DNA of 64,000 bases from Brachyhypopomus gauderio (GCF_052324685.1 NC_135211.1:20238324-20302323), one strand, 5' to 3'. Shown: positions 9,215 to 21,649, numbered from the stretch's first letter. The notes: generated from the sequence alone by a model not told the origin. Numbers and translations are program-made.

Positions 9215-11986
9215 TCACTTCCTGTCATTTGATCTGGAGCGACTGTTGAGAAATGAAACGGTCATACGTCAACATTCAGGCGATCATTCGGATACCATGT
9301 TCAGGTCACTTCAGATTAATTACACCACATACCTTCTTGATCTGGAAAAGGAACGAGATGGTTTGTGGTTCCTGTCTCGGGACAGAGACCTCTCCCTTCT
9401 ACGGTCTCGGGAGAGAGACCTACAGACAGATCAGAAAATGACATAAGGACGCTATAACGGCGCAACTAAAAAAAAAAAAAAAAAAAACTAGAAAGACGTT
9501 AAAAAGTCTAATGTAAAGGAGGAGGGTCATAAGCACACTGGTTTACCTGCTGCGACTGCGGCTGAAGCTCCTCCTACGGGGGGATCTGAGGAGGAGAAGG
9601 GGTGACAGACAAAAGCAGAGTGAACCACAGGGGGGTAGCACTGTTACCATCTGCCCCTTTAGCCCTTATCCTGCCAGAAACTACCTGCACTCACTGCACT
9701 CTCTCACCAGCCCGGGTTACGGGGAGAGAGGTGCCAGGCGTGGGCCAGGGCACACGATCGGCACCTGCGGCCATAAGAGTTCCTGTGTGGGTTGGTCAAT
9801 AGTGGCTGCTCTACAGTGACTGTCAAACAGGAGACAAGAAGTTCTCCAGACACAGCCTAAACAGAGTCTCAGCCACAAGGATAAAACAAACAAAACACAC
9901 ACACAAAAAAAACCACCCCACAAACAAAAACAGAAGACCTCCGTATGCATTAGACAGGGTTTAATCTGTGCCTGGACAACAGCACACTGGGACCCTAACG
10001 AAGACAATGTGGGGCAGAAAAGGGCTAAGAATGCCTTTAAGGCAGCTTTAGGGGAAATATGAGACCTTTGTCGCTACAGGTAATGAAAAAGGAAAGAAAG
10101 ACAACTGAATTAAAAAACAAAAGCGGTTGCCCACAGCGCAGTCAAAGATCCCCAAAGGAGCACTGGACCATAATGCCTCAAAGGAGCACTGGACCATAAT
10201 GCCCAAAAGAAAAGAAATTAATGTAACCTGTTTGGAGTTTAAAAAGGGACAGCCCCATGTTACACCATTTAAACAGGAAAACATTTTCCTATATGATTTT
10301 TAATTAAGAACTGTCCCCCTTTAAACTATTTTGCATACCAACCCTTGTATCTTTGATTCAAACGAAAAGACTCCTTTTCAAAAAAGATGAAACCTCTCTT
10401 CATTTTACAACTGTATTCAGCATCAAACTGTATGAAGCAGGAAAAACTTACTAGTCTTTTGGTTTTCAACAAGCTAGAAATGGCGAAGGGGAGGCAGACT
10501 GCCGGCCGGGGAGGCGGGACTGGCGGAATATGGCAGGCCAGATGCTGCCAGCTGATTAGTTGGCTTGCGGATGGGGGCTGGCTGTAGTGGATTTTTCCTG
10601 CTTTTATTGGTTAGCCGAAGGCTGTTGCTGGTGGATTGTAGTGTAGACATTTGGGAACGTAAAACGCTGATTGGTCAGGAATGTGAAGTGGGCCGCTGCC
10701 GATTGGGTGTTAAGGTTGGAGGAAGAGGAGGAGCTGAGAACGGCATGCTCAGGAACCAATGGGCTGGTGCGACCTGACGACTGGCCATGCCTGGGTCATG
10801 TGACACGAACCCAGCCAGCTGATTGGGGCACGCTGGTCACATGATGCTGAAAGAGGACTAGTTGACTGACTCAGAGGTTGGTGAGAAGAGGCATGGTGGT
10901 GACTCTGCAACGGGGGTTCATTTTATTAATATAGATGATAAAAAGAAAATAAACAACCTTCATTAAATGAAACAAAAGATTGCAAATTCAACCATTAGCC
11001 CACCCCACCCAACTCAGAATACGAGAGGTAGAGAACGTTCCAGCCATCAATACATTATTGCCTTTTAGAAATGCCTACCAGACACTCCAAAAAAGCTAGC
11101 GAGATCTGTAACATTTAATACTCGGCTACATCTCCAAAACTAATCTGGAATGGAATAACAAAAGCATTGTTAAACGAAGTGCTATTATCCATAGAAGACC
11201 ATTAAAACCCAGACTTGGGCATTGGCACATAAGAGGAAAAGACCACTGGGTCTGTGCTATCCTGACATCTGCAACTTAACGATCAAAAAATGGCAGGAGA
11301 GGATGAAAACTGCACCACGGTAACGAGGAGCTACAGGTTCTACAACAGCTCGTGCAGAAAGAGAAAGAGAAAGCAGGAGTATTATGGGATGGTTAAACTG
11401 AAAGAAGGGGACAGAAATCGATTAGTCAACTCTGATAATGATAACACTTCACACAAGTGATTGGGAGGGAGGAGTTACCTGCGCCTGGGAGGCGGGCTTC
11501 GTCGACGGTAGTCGTCACGTGGGCGCCGGCTCCAGGAGGGTGGTGGACCCCGGTTCCGAGAACGTTTTTCACCATTGGACAGTTCAACCCTCACACGGCA
11601 ACCACACAGAGTCCTGCATCACAGCACGCAACGTATACATCAGACAAACATGCACTAAAACACACTAAGGAAATTGGAGAAAAAGAGGCAACAGTATACT
11701 CTGTTGTGAACTTCAATTCAAAAGACCAATGCAACTGTTCATCTCTTTGTAGTCACAATTCTAGGTTGGAGCTTAATTTTTACCTGCCATCAAGTTCCCT
11801 GACAGCATCTGTAGCATCACGTGGATCCTCAAACTCAACGAATGCAAAGCCAGGAGGGTTTCTGGCCACCCAGACACTGCGCAGAGGACCGTAGTAGCCA
11901 AAGGCTCTCTCCAGCTCAGACTTATTGCCATTATTTCCAAGGTTCCCCACATACACCTTACAATCCAAGGGGCAGTCTCTATGCAT
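9215..11986 (-). CDS. srsf3: Serine/arginine-rich splicing factor 3 (SRp20)
   Basis: Five coding exons, all with GT/AG borders, join in frame: 11784-11986 (exon from 11994), 11479-11613, 9547-9585, 9333-9419 and 9215-9242, giving 163 residues (human 164). The start [17 protein letters not shown] holds RNP2 (KVYVGNLG, 10-17). RNP1 is [10 protein letters not shown] (43-52) in a single RRM up to about residue 80, followed by an RS domain rich in SR/RS pairs with the [12 protein letters not shown] block, ending RSRSNDRK. The protein binds pyrimidine-rich RNA and regulates splicing, mRNA export and 3' end processing in the nucleus. Sequence and length leave little doubt. In mammals it controls itself through a poison cassette exon in the intron after the RRM exons. 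Confidence 0.97.
9586..11478 (-). other. srsf3 intron 3, likely site of the autoregulatory poison exon
   Basis: This is the largest intron inside the coding region, and vertebrate SRSF3 carries a conserved stop-containing cassette exon at this position. On the - strand a pyrimidine-rich run (about 11353-11376) leads to AG candidates near 11340, with in-frame stops soon after. I could not fix the exon borders. Four ATTGG and one CCAAT pentamer cluster at about 10606-10826, the former reading CCAAT on the gene strand. Confidence 0.35.
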
Positions 11987-11994
11987 TGTGGGAT

Positions 11995-13528
11995 CTGAAG
12001 AAAGAAAGAAAAAAAAAGAACAGTGTGTTGCGGGACATTGTCACACTTTAGCACAAAGCAGACATGAGCAATAGACTTAAGTTACACAGTTCAAAAACAC
12101 CTTTTGAATGTGTTTAAGAATCTTCAATACACCACAGTAGGTAAATATTGGTGAAAACTACAATCAACCCAACGTTGAAACCAGAGAAACTATGTACCCA
12201 GGGAATTATTTGAATAATGCTTTACATTTCCAAAAAGCTAAAAGGGAGAGTGTCTCAATTTAGAAATTTTTGACTTGGACCAATTAAAATAAATTCTAAA
12301 TGTTTACCTCGTTTACTTAAAAAAATAGTTATCTACTGTAGGTGAGAGAATAGAAACGTGCATTATTCAAATAACACTTGCTCCAGTATTTAAACACAAC
12401 TGTGTTTAAACAAATAAGTTAAATTGTGTAAAAATAAAACTAAAATTGCACAAGAGCTGGAAACGCTACTGCAAGCGTTCCAGGTCCCAATATCATACTC
12501 ATTTTAGTATATGAAATCAGAGATGACAATACATTTAGTATACAAATTAGCATGCAAAGTATGAAAAATTGTGTTTACCTCCCATTTCAATAGGCCTCAA
12601 TTCTCTAAACAAAAACGGTTACTCTGCAAACGCGAATGAGAAACTGAAAGAAGAATCGTTCGTTTAGATTTTCATGTAATATACATGTTACACACACACA
12701 CAACATAGTAAAGACAGAGAGGTAGATTAACAACAAGTTAAAATCATCTTGATAAAATTCAGACAAATTTGCCGTCGTTAGCCCCAAGTATGAACGCGAG
12801 CAAGCGCTGGCCTGTTTGAGGTTTTCAAACGTAAATCAGGCTCTGGTGAAGGACATTATCTGTCTTCATGGTGTGGAAATGCATAGCACATGGAAACTCT
12901 CAGCTCCTCACGTCCATAACGAGGTCGAGCAGCGGAGCTGAAACGGGCAGGCGAGGCTGAGCGGACCTGGCGTGGCTCACGGTAAACGCCTGGAGCAAAT
13001 TAGGCTCTTCGGTTCCTGACTAACTAACGCTAGCGCTGTTATCGAACACCGTGAAGCTCTCAGCAACTACAGCGTTAAGACTAACGTTAAGACTAAGACC
13101 TGCAGGACGCCATGTTGGTGTGGTCCGTGTTGGCGCCTGCGGCGCTGCGCGAGCAACCCGCGCCTTTGTTAGCAGCACAAAATGGCGCAGGTACGCGACC
13201 CTAGCTTCTTCCGATTCATTTCACTAAATGAGTTTGACGGCATGGTGGTTATCCCTGCGTTTCATTTGAATCTATATACATCAAATGTGTCTGACTATCA
13301 AATCGTCGGACCGATTCTCGCGTTGTTCGGCTCCACGGGGAGTGTAACATTAGCAAACGCGCTATCGTAGTTACTATCGAAAATGGCCGTCGCCTGCGAA
13401 AATACGTCTATAATTAAAACCCATAAACAAAAGCAAGTGTTAATATTAACTGTCGCAGCCAATTGTAAAAAAAAAATATATATATATAACAATTCACACG
13501 GCCATTTAACCGTCCAAAATATATTTAC
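11995..13528 (-). other. srsf3 intron 1
   Basis: The acceptor is a long pyrimidine run ending TTTCTTCAG just before ATCCCACAATGCATAG. The intron is AT-rich near the acceptor but CpG-rich at about 12890-13200. There a + strand ATGGCGCAG|GTACGC (13182) looks like a start codon followed by a splice donor. This may be chance or a short divergent transcript. Confidence 0.6.
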
Positions 13529-13690
13529 CGTTTGTAATTATTTGGTCTTCCGCTGCGTTCGCTCCGAAACGCTCGCCTATTCTTTCCCTGCTGTAAAATG
13601 GCGATGCCGTGAATGTCGTGGCTTGTCGCCTTGACGTAGCCGTACGCCGTGACGTAGGCGTACACCATGACGCAATGGGCGGGGCTGACA
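13529..13690 (-). promoter_or_regulatory. srsf3 5' non-coding exon and core promoter
   Basis: On the - strand a donor AAACG|GTAAAT lies at 13529/13528, ending a probable 5' UTR exon. Upstream the gene strand reads CCCGCCCATTGCGTCATGG and then two TACGTCA motifs at about 13636-13662, so three CRE/ATF-like sites lie within 50 bp next to a GC box. No TATA box is seen. The layout suits a housekeeping splicing-factor promoter. The start site itself is inferred. Confidence 0.6.
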
Positions 13691-13749
13691 ATCATTGACG
13701 AGGAAATAAAATTAACTGCGCGTGCGCACCCGGGACGACACACGTCTAA

Positions 13750-15020
13750 CAAGTAGCTTATTAAGTATCAGAAGTCACGAGTGTGTCAGTATTATCGTTA
13801 CTGAAAAAGCTTTTTCTTTCATCTCTTATGAAGTTGATACACTGTTTATGTACTGACATGAAAGCTAGTGATTATCACAAGTCAGCATAGTCCCGTACAT
13901 TATAAAGAAGAGCAACTAGATATCTGATAGGCTATCTGTCTTACACAAACCAGGTCCACAGTGCACGTTAGGCAGTTTCTATTTTCGACTTGCATTTTTT
14001 CTATTGGGCCAAATGGTCGCTAGAGGAGATGATTTGTACTACTCAAGAATTCAGACTGTAAGGATAATGAACATGCGCTCTCTCTCTTTCTCCCACTTAC
14101 ACACACACACACACACCTGCATTTCTTGCAGCCAGAAACCAGCTAATTTAAACGTTGCTATAGAGGTTTCATGTTAATTCTCTTTATGCCATGGTAACTC
14201 CTTGATCTTGTGAGATGTGCAGCCCCTGGTTACTTGGTCCCAGAGCTTAGATTCATCACTAAGAGAAAAACATTTAGATTTTTTTTGGAACAGAGCCGGG
14301 TTGGTGGCGTGAGTGTGAGCACAGACTTTGTTTCTTTTAACACTCCATGAAGATGTCTGAGGTGTTTTGTGAAGTACTTCACCTCTCACACTAATTTACC
14401 TTTACTGAGTAAGATAATGTTGTTTGAGGCAGGATTTACACATAATATGTTGGATTATGTGTTTTTTGTTGAAATTTTGCCAATGAACCATCAGTGATCT
14501 TTTTTTTGTTTTACACTGAAAAGGTGTGAAAGGGTTGTGCTCAGCATCCCGAACCTTCTCTTTATTAACTCGGCATAGCCACTGTACACCTTAACCACTG
14601 TACACCTTCCCTTTTAACTTGACTGTTGTGCTCTTTTCATTTTCACTTCATTCATTTATTACATTTGCCTGTTGGCAAATGTTGCTTCTCTGATGGGCTT
14701 AAGAAATGTAAAACAAGCTTTCCCACAGCACCAGTGCTTCTGTGTATATATGCTGCATTTATGGTGGAGATTCAGAACACAATATAGAGGCAACCCTCTA
14801 TGACGGGTCTACCTCTGTTAAAGGTCCTAAAGAATCTCGATGCTTAACATCCAGAATGAACACTGAGAAGATGCCATTGCCTGGAAATATGCTTGCGTGT
14901 AAATAAAAATAAATAAGATTCAATCTAAAAGGTGTTAGAAGTAGCCATCCTTTCTTTTGTTGATTGAAGTGTGAGGTGATGTGTGAGGTAATGTTCTATT
15001 GGCGAACCACTAACAGAGCT
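13750..15020. other. Intergenic between divergent srsf3 and pth genes
   Basis: No exon recognised. A short (AC)n run lies at 14099-14116. Shared regulation of the two divergent genes cannot be judged from sequence. Confidence 0.5.
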
Positions 15021-15033
15021 GAACAGCGCTGTG

Positions 15034-15041
15034 TATAAAAG
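15034..15041 (+). promoter_or_regulatory. TATA box of the PTH-family gene
   Basis: TATAAAAG lies about 100 bases before a good splice donor, GACAGAAG|GTGAGTG (exon ends 15139). A start site near 15065 and a roughly 75-base non-coding exon 1 are inferred. Confidence 0.65.
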
Positions 15042-15522
15042 TCGCAGGTACACATGCACACACTGACAGCAAAGTGCTGGAGATTATCAAGGGGAGGTGA
15101 CCGGCATTCTTATCTGCACCGGACAGCAGAGGACAGAAGGTGAGTGTCCAATGTCCTTTAGCTGAAGACATATATACAGAGATAAAAAAAACCCAGATAC
15201 CATGGCATATCCACTGAAATAACCTTACCATGTAATTTAATTTAAATGATCTTACTAAATAAGAACAAATAATAGTAAAACATTTAAATGTAAAACTATG
15301 CTTTTATTTTCATTTATACCTTATGTAAAGCTTTTTTGTTCTTAAATGTGAGAAAATGTCTCAGTGAAATTATCTTTACCTCTTATAGTTACACAGTAAG
15401 CATATTGTTGGGTGGATTATGGTAACAGACGCACTGTGCATGTTTATTGAGCATGATTATTGTGTATGTGTTTATTGTTTATGTTGATTGTATGTGTTTG
15501 TTTCGCGGTGTGGCTCATGCAG

Positions 15523-16620
15523 ATGCTTCAGAAAGTCCAGAGATGTCACCCGTTCCTGGGTTTCATTGTACTGATGGCATTAACAGTCACCCACTGCCAG
15601 GAGAATGAGAGGTAATAGCTACATATTATGCTCATTTTTCTTACTATGTATGAGTCTGGAGGTGGTCCACAACCCTGAGTTCTTACACTCAGATGGATAT
15701 TAACTGTGCTGAAACCAATGTCTCCTTTTCCCTGAGGTAAAGGATTACATTAAGATACACTTTGCGTTAGTTAAGTTGCCATATGGTCAATTGTGATGTT
15801 CACCCCAATTGAAATTTGTCCTCTGCATTTACCCAGCTGTGATCACTAGGGGGCTGTGGTGCACATGTGCCCAGAGCAGTGGGCAGCCCGGTGCCCGGGG
15901 AGCACTTGGGGTTGCTCAAGATTAAGATAGATTAAGTTACACACTTAAGATACCCCCTGTGTCTGTCACTATCTGTCTCTCTCTGTCTCTCCCTCTCTCA
16001 AAATAAAATGCAGGCCAGATTCAGGCAGGATGTTTTGTGTTTGTTGCCCTAGTGAAGTCCATGATCACTTTTGAATTAAAATGTTATAATGTAATGAGTG
16101 ATATGGAGGTGTTTGAACTAGAATGGTGAAATGAAGATGTGTTTAGTGGTTGAGAGTTGGACATTTCTTGTCTATGGACCTCATGATGTCAGGATAGGTT
16201 TTTAAAAGTATATGAAACATTGCATTGCATTTATATTGATTAAGTTGTTTGTTAAAATGTAAAAATTCTCTCTCTCTCTTTCTCTCCCTCTCTCCCACAC
16301 ATACACATTTTATCTCGCTCTCTCACAAACCCTCTAGGCGGTCAGTCACAGAACATCAGTTGATGCATGACCGTGGTCGCTCCATTCAGAGTTTAAAGAG
16401 GCTGATCTGGCTCTCTAGCGCCATCGAGGGGCTGCACACAGCACAGACACACACTCTGTCTTCTGATGAGCAGGCCTCTAGGTGGCACTCTCGCACGCCC
16501 CTGCATCTTCTCTCCCAGCCTGTGGCAGATAGCAGCATCCATCAAGGGGCACTAGAGATGTTGCTGACAGACATGTACAGGCCATACTTCACCACCAACA
16601 TGGGGGATGGAGAAAAATAA
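15523..16620 (+). CDS. pth4: Parathyroid hormone family preprohormone, probably Pth4
   Basis: Two coding exons, 15523-15611 and 16338-16620, join in frame to 123 residues. The ATG is the first base triplet after the acceptor CATGCAG. Residues 1-25 are a signal peptide with core FLGFIVLMALTVTHC. A short pro-segment ends in the dibasic site R30-R31, and the mature peptide begins SVTEHQLMHDRGRSIQSLKR, the receptor-activating N-terminus of the PTH/PTHrP family (compare xVSExQLxHxxGxSIQ). The intron falls just before the dibasic site, as in PTH genes. The hormone is secreted and acts on PTH receptors in calcium, phosphate and bone regulation. The N-terminus is closest to PTHrP, but the chain is short. 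The pth4 call rests on linkage: PTH and the ELF5/EHF ETS genes lie in human 11p, and here a PTH gene lies near elf3, which fits the ohnologue lost in eutherians. A divergent pthrp paralogue is the alternative. Confidence 0.75.
15770..15930 (+). repeat. Old dispersed fish repeat in the pth intron
   Basis: The run with AAATTTGTCCTCTGCATTTA, TGCCCAGAGCAGTGGGCAGC and GGTGCCCGGGGAGCACTTGG resembles a common teleost interspersed repeat. Ends and target duplication are not clear. It lies wholly within the intron between the two coding exons. Confidence 0.5.
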
Positions 16621-16679
16621 CCAAAACCCAGTGAGCCTGTCCCTCCCCCATGAGCCCGTTTCCTCTGCTCTGTACCCTG

Positions 16680-16935
16680 AGATGCACTGTCCTCTACTCT
16701 ACTCTCTCATCTCCTGTAGTCTCTCCTCTAGTCTCTCTCCTTTCCTCTCTTCTAATCTGCTTTCCTCTCTTCTAGCCTCTCTCCTCTCCTCTCCTCTAGT
16801 CTCTCTCCTCTCATGTAGTCTCTCTCCTCTCTTCTAGTCTCTCTCCTTTCCTCCCTTCTAGTCTCCATTCCTCTCTTCTAGCCTCTCTCATCTCCTCTAC
16901 TCTCCTCTCCTCTAGTCTCTCTCCTCTCCTCCCTT
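16680..16935 (+). repeat. CT-rich minisatellite in the pth 3' UTR
   Basis: Irregular repeats of units such as CTCTAGTCTCTCTCCTCTCC fill about 250 bases, starting some 60 bases after the stop codon. They would form a pyrimidine-only block in the mRNA, a possible binding platform for PTB-like proteins. Confidence 0.8.
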
Positions 16936-17477
16936 CTGATCATGTCTGGCCACGTGATGATGTGCGATGTTATTGGTGCACAGGTGCAGAGGCTCGGCAG
17001 GTGCACATCTGTGAATCTGATTATTACTTCACACTCCTACCATGCCATCTTTCGCTAATGTGTGATATGCTATTTGTAGAGTCAGATAATCATATTTAAT
17101 TTATTCTTAATGACCTTTTTAAAAATGTATGAATTTAGTTTGAGGGTTTTTTGGTGGTTTGAGTGTTGTGTATGAGGAAATTAAACAACTTTTGTTTATA
17201 CGCTGTACAATTGTGCATTTCAATGCGGAAATACAGACAAGTGATATTAAGTAGAAATAATCATCAAGGTTAGGAATTAAAGTTGTTTGTAAAGCTTTTT
17301 AATTTTCCTTTTTGATGTGGCATTCATAATAACCATTGTACTTGACTCAGTTCCTGCTACTTCCACTTTTTACTGTGGTGTCTTTTAATCTCTTGAACAC
17401 ATAACATTACATTTTTGTTCTGTCTAGTTTTATAAAATATATTGCTCTTAAAAATGCTTTCGCTTAGAAACATGTAT

Positions 17478-17483
17478 AATAAA
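17478..17483 (+). terminator. Probable poly(A) signal of the pth gene
   Basis: AATAAA in GTATAATAAACATTTT is followed by the GT-rich stretch TTTTGTGTGGTG. That gives a 3' UTR of about 0.88 kb. The convergent apobec2 gene stops about 0.6 kb further on; its own signal may be ATTAAA on the - strand at 17612-17617. Confidence 0.55.
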
Positions 17484-18074
17484 CATTTTGCAGAAGGAGA
17501 ATTTTGTGTGGTGCATTCAGAGATATACAATATATTACAATAACATCTATCTAAAACAAAACTCCAACATCAAACTGATTAAAAATAAACATTATTATTT
17601 ATACAAAGGGATTTAATTTCACTACCTGACTCATTCATCTACATCATGGGAGTGTAAAAGGTCTTTTCTGATGAAAATCTAAAATTCTTTGTAACAAAGT
17701 AAAAATTATTTCAGGTTATGCTCTTATGTGATATTTTTCCTTTCAGACAGACGGACCAAATCCTGTGCAGTATCTGTCAGTTAAGCTGAGCAATTCTGCA
17801 CCACAAACACACACACACACACACACACATGCACACACAAATACAGGGACACAAATACACACTAGCACACACTCTTAACACAAATACACAGACACCTTTT
17901 CTTCTTATGGCACTTGGGCAGGGGTGTGTCTGCAACTCTATCGTTCACATCCTCAAGTTCCTGGAGAGGTAGTAATATACATAATGTAGTAAACATTGCA
18001 GTGAAGTTAAGTTTCCCAGAGAAACTACATTTTGCTCAGTGTGTGTATGTGTGTGTCTGCACTCTCACTCACGC

Positions 18075-19168
18075 TCACTGTAGAATATCAGCCAATTTCT
18101 CCTGGTAGTATTCGTAGTTCTCCTGACAGTCTTCCCATGGCGTGAATCTCTGGTCATCATGTTCTACAAACGTGTCCCACGTGTACGAGAAATCGAGAGG
18201 CTTCATCACACGCAGCTTACACCCGGCCCCTGCCAGTGCCTTCAGCCCCTCCCTGATCTCAGGCTCCTCCCACTCGAAGAGGCGGGCAGAGAAGAGGGTG
18301 AAGCGCATACTCTTCCGCTCACGCAGGATCTCCACCAGCTTGGCGGCACATGAAGCGCAGGGGCTGGACGACACGTACCAGGTGACGCTGTATTTGACGG
18401 ACGGGTCGTAGTGTGGGAGGATCAGCTGGAAGAACATGTCCTCAGCGTGACTGCCCGCGTGCTCATCCTCGACATAACCACGCAGGACACCGTCTTCACT
18501 GCCCCCCTGGTCCACCAGGTAGCACAAGAAGGTCTTGTTCCGGCCGGACGAATACTCTACATTCTTAAACTGGAACTTGAAGAAGAAAGGGTCGATGCGG
18601 TCTCTGTAGAGACAGGAACAGGTTTAGAAATTCTGCTCCAAAGAAGCCCTAGTTTAGCCAAGTGATACAAGGATATCACTTAACATGACTAAGTTTTATT
18701 TAGCAGTTTGACAGTATTTTGTCCACACTGTGGTCCAACAAAATATACCCTACAGTTGTTTCAGTAGACATTTCCAGTCCGGCGTAGGGTTTATAATACA
18801 GCACCTTGGACCTGTTTCCATAATAAACCAGCTTATTTGAGGTTTCTTTCTGCTGCTGTGAATCACTGTGATTTCTGGCCTGTAGGGCGGCGCTGGTGCA
18901 TGTGAGACTGATTTGCATAACTCCCACCTCAGCTCCTCCACATACTCGCTGGCTATTTTTACTGCCACTAAAATAACCCAAGAGGCTCAGATACCAGCCC
19001 AACAAAGTTTAGAGTCTCCACCAAATACCACCTGCTGAATGTGTTTGTTGCTACAGAGGGCTATAGCCAAGTTACCCTCCAGACCAGCTATCCTCCAGAC
19101 CAAACCAAACTCCTGATCAAACTTCCTTCCATTCCAAACTTCCCCCAGGCCAGCTGAGCCACGCCACA

Positions 19169-19237
<69 letters not shown>

Positions 19238-19891
19238 ACTCATTCCATAGGGTTAGAATCTCTGGGGCGCATACACGCACACACACCACACACACAGACA
19301 CACACACACACACACACACACACACCACTCACTCCACAGGGTTAGAATCTCTGGGGCTCTCAGGTCCGATAATGCCTGCATCTAAATAGAAAGAAAAGAG
19401 GCTTCTTCACATGCCAGTGGTTTGAATCTATAGGCTATTTTTACTTGTTGCATCTGTATACACACACACACACACACACACACACAAAGGTTTCCCTCTG
19501 TTGGTTGTACATCCTGACCCACAAAGATAGAGTAACCATATTAGAACATTGTGCCAAATTTAAATCATTTGATGCTGCCTGCAAATCTTTGACTGCTGTC
19601 AGCCAAAAAACTTCAGTTGTGGCAGTCGTCCCAGACAGAGAGGATCTACAGGCCTAAAAAACAGCTGGCAGTTAGCAGACATTTTAATCTGTGTCACTGG
19701 GGGCTTTCCACTATAACATTTAATTAATCACAGGAGACACCAACTTATAAAAGACATCTTACATCTTAGCCACAGAGAGCTAATAAAATACATTGACTCT
19801 ATGTCAACTAGCTCTGCATAGTAAATGCTTATTTAGTATGTTTTAGTGGCTGCGTTTTGTTAATAACTTCTCTTGATCCAAGAGCATCCCA

Positions 19892-19973
<82 letters not shown>

Positions 19974-21578
19974 TGACAGAGAGAGTGAGGGAGAGAGAGA
20001 GGGAGGGTGTTCCAGTTAAATCAGTGTTGCTTAAGTCTAATTTTAATGTGTAAAACCAAATATTTATTTATATGTAATTTTTATATAGTTGACTGTGAGG
20101 CAATTAAAATGGCAGACATCACTCTGCAGTCAGATGTTATGAACACACTATTTTAAAGAACATTCAATTACTCACACATACTTTCACAAGTAAGAAATAA
20201 GAAAATCAACTAATTCATCCCAGCATCATTTCTTTGTTTAGCTCTATGAAGTTTCAGTGTTCATTCTGGACACTGGGATTCTGAATACTGATTCTAAAAC
20301 TTCTGAACACTGATATTCATAGCACTGACATTGTAAATACAAATAAAGTGTATTTACATGAACACAATTTGAACACTGATATTTTAAACATTCTGTCATT
20401 TGGACCAATAACTTTGAACATGGATATTTCATGTACTATGGGAGAGCAGAACTGGTTTAGCCTGTCTGACTGTATCTGTATCAAACATGAGAAATCATCT
20501 TTCTTTTTCCTGCTGACACAAAGTGGATCTTTGGGACCTTTACCACCCTGTCTGAGACTGACTTCACAGAAGTATTTAGCCTTTCAAAGGGCGTGAGTAT
20601 AAGATGTCTGTTTATAAGGTCATGATGAGAGAGATGACAGACCAACGTCCTCAGCATCGAATGTTAGCCAGAAAAAATAATTGGATATTCGGTTTTATAA
20701 ATGTAATAATGTAATAAATGTAAAGTCCTGTACATTTAGTAGCTCAGGAATGTATATGTGCAGTTTTACTTCTCAGCCACATTCAGACAGCAGACATTCA
20801 TCACCTCAACTCAAGTTTAGATTTTTAGTCTATGTAATTGTAAAAGCTAACTGGTTGGGCTCTAAATATGACTGGGTGACCCATACTCTCTCAGAGGAAA
20901 CATGACACCCTAGATCCCTAGACCCTAGACACCCTAGGGACCAAGCATTTTATCTTGGGGAAGGGGTGCGTCGGGTCAAAGAGTAACATTTGAGGAGGGC
21001 TGAGGGACAAGAAGTTAAGATGATATTTAACTAAAGAAGATGTGAGGGTTGCATGTTTACTAATAATCATTTATATTTTTTCTATAATAACTGCTAGAAT
21101 TCCATATGGGTGACAGGATTTTTTTAAATTATTTTGTGAAAATTATATAGTCCTGATTGTGGACTGAACACCTTATGGTCTTCATCTTTCCTTAACCACT
21201 GGAGTTGGGGTCATTATAATAATTTTGGTCCATAACTACTTTTCCCAGAGTGCAGTCCTGTATATGATATGATATGATGGTGTGTGAGTGCTCTCACCCT
21301 GTGATGGTCTCAAATGGGGGCAGCTCCATGGGCTCTGGCTTGTCCTGGTCCCCCTCGGTGTTGGTAGCCTCCCTGTTAGTGGCTGCGTCCCCGTTAGTGA
21401 TGGCCTCTCCCGCCCCGTTAGCCACGGCCTCTCCTGCCCCGTTCACTGATGCCTTCGTCTCATCCTCTCTTACTGCTCCTTTCTTCTCCTCTTTCTTCTC
21501 CTCCACTTCTGTCTTCTTCTCCATCGCTCTCTCCTTCCTCCGTCCTGCCAGCCGGGAGTTTGTACTCTTGTCTGCCAT
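18075..21578 (-). CDS. apobec2: APOBEC2, cytidine-deaminase-fold protein
   Basis: Two coding exons, 21298-21578 and 18075-18603, join at ITG|DRIDPFFFKFQF and give 269 residues. The second exon holds the whole deaminase fold: H146-A-E148 in SHAEDMFF and P175-C176-x-x-C179 in SSSPCASC are the zinc ligands and proton-shuttle glutamate. TWYVSSSPC, LFEWEEPEI, GCKLRVMKP and the end YYQEKLADIL match APOBEC2. In vertebrates the protein is mainly in heart and skeletal muscle, and deaminase activity has not been firmly shown. The N-terminal region (1-80) is longer than in human (224 residues in all) and of low complexity, with Lys/Glu runs and repeated NGAGEA-type blocks. Teleosts often have two copies; which this is I cannot say. 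Confidence 0.95.
19170..19328. repeat. Two (CA)n arrays with a duplicated joiner, in the apobec2 intron
   Basis: (CA)n at 19170-19236 and about 19292-19324. After each array comes CCACTCATTCCATAGGG or its close copy CCACTCACTCCACAGGG plus TTAGAATCTCTGGGG, so array and flank were duplicated together. Confidence 0.8.
19894..19970. repeat. (GT)n microsatellite in the apobec2 intron
   Basis: About 38 uninterrupted GT dinucleotides, followed by a GAGAGAGAGGG-rich purine stretch. The rest of the 2.7-kb intron (18604-21297) shows no exon. Confidence 0.9.
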
Positions 21579-21608
21579 GTCTAAGTGTGATGGAGACTGG
21601 AAGGTCTG

Positions 21609-21617
21609 TATTTATAA
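21609..21617 (-). promoter_or_regulatory. TATA box of apobec2
   Basis: On the - strand AGTTATAAATACAGACC lies 31-39 bases before the ATG at 21578. If used at normal spacing the 5' UTR would be only about 10 bases. Further upstream (22003-22033) there are a CAGCTG E-box and a + strand TATATAAAG, compatible with muscle control but not specific. Confidence 0.55.
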
Positions 21618-21649
21618 CTCTGTGGGGGTGGGGAGGAGAGGGGTGGTGG

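Noticed and set aside
13182-13370. Small + strand gene starting ATGGCGCAG
   Set aside because: Start followed directly by a donor-like GTACGC, but no downstream exon was found; it lies in the srsf3 CpG-rich intron 1.
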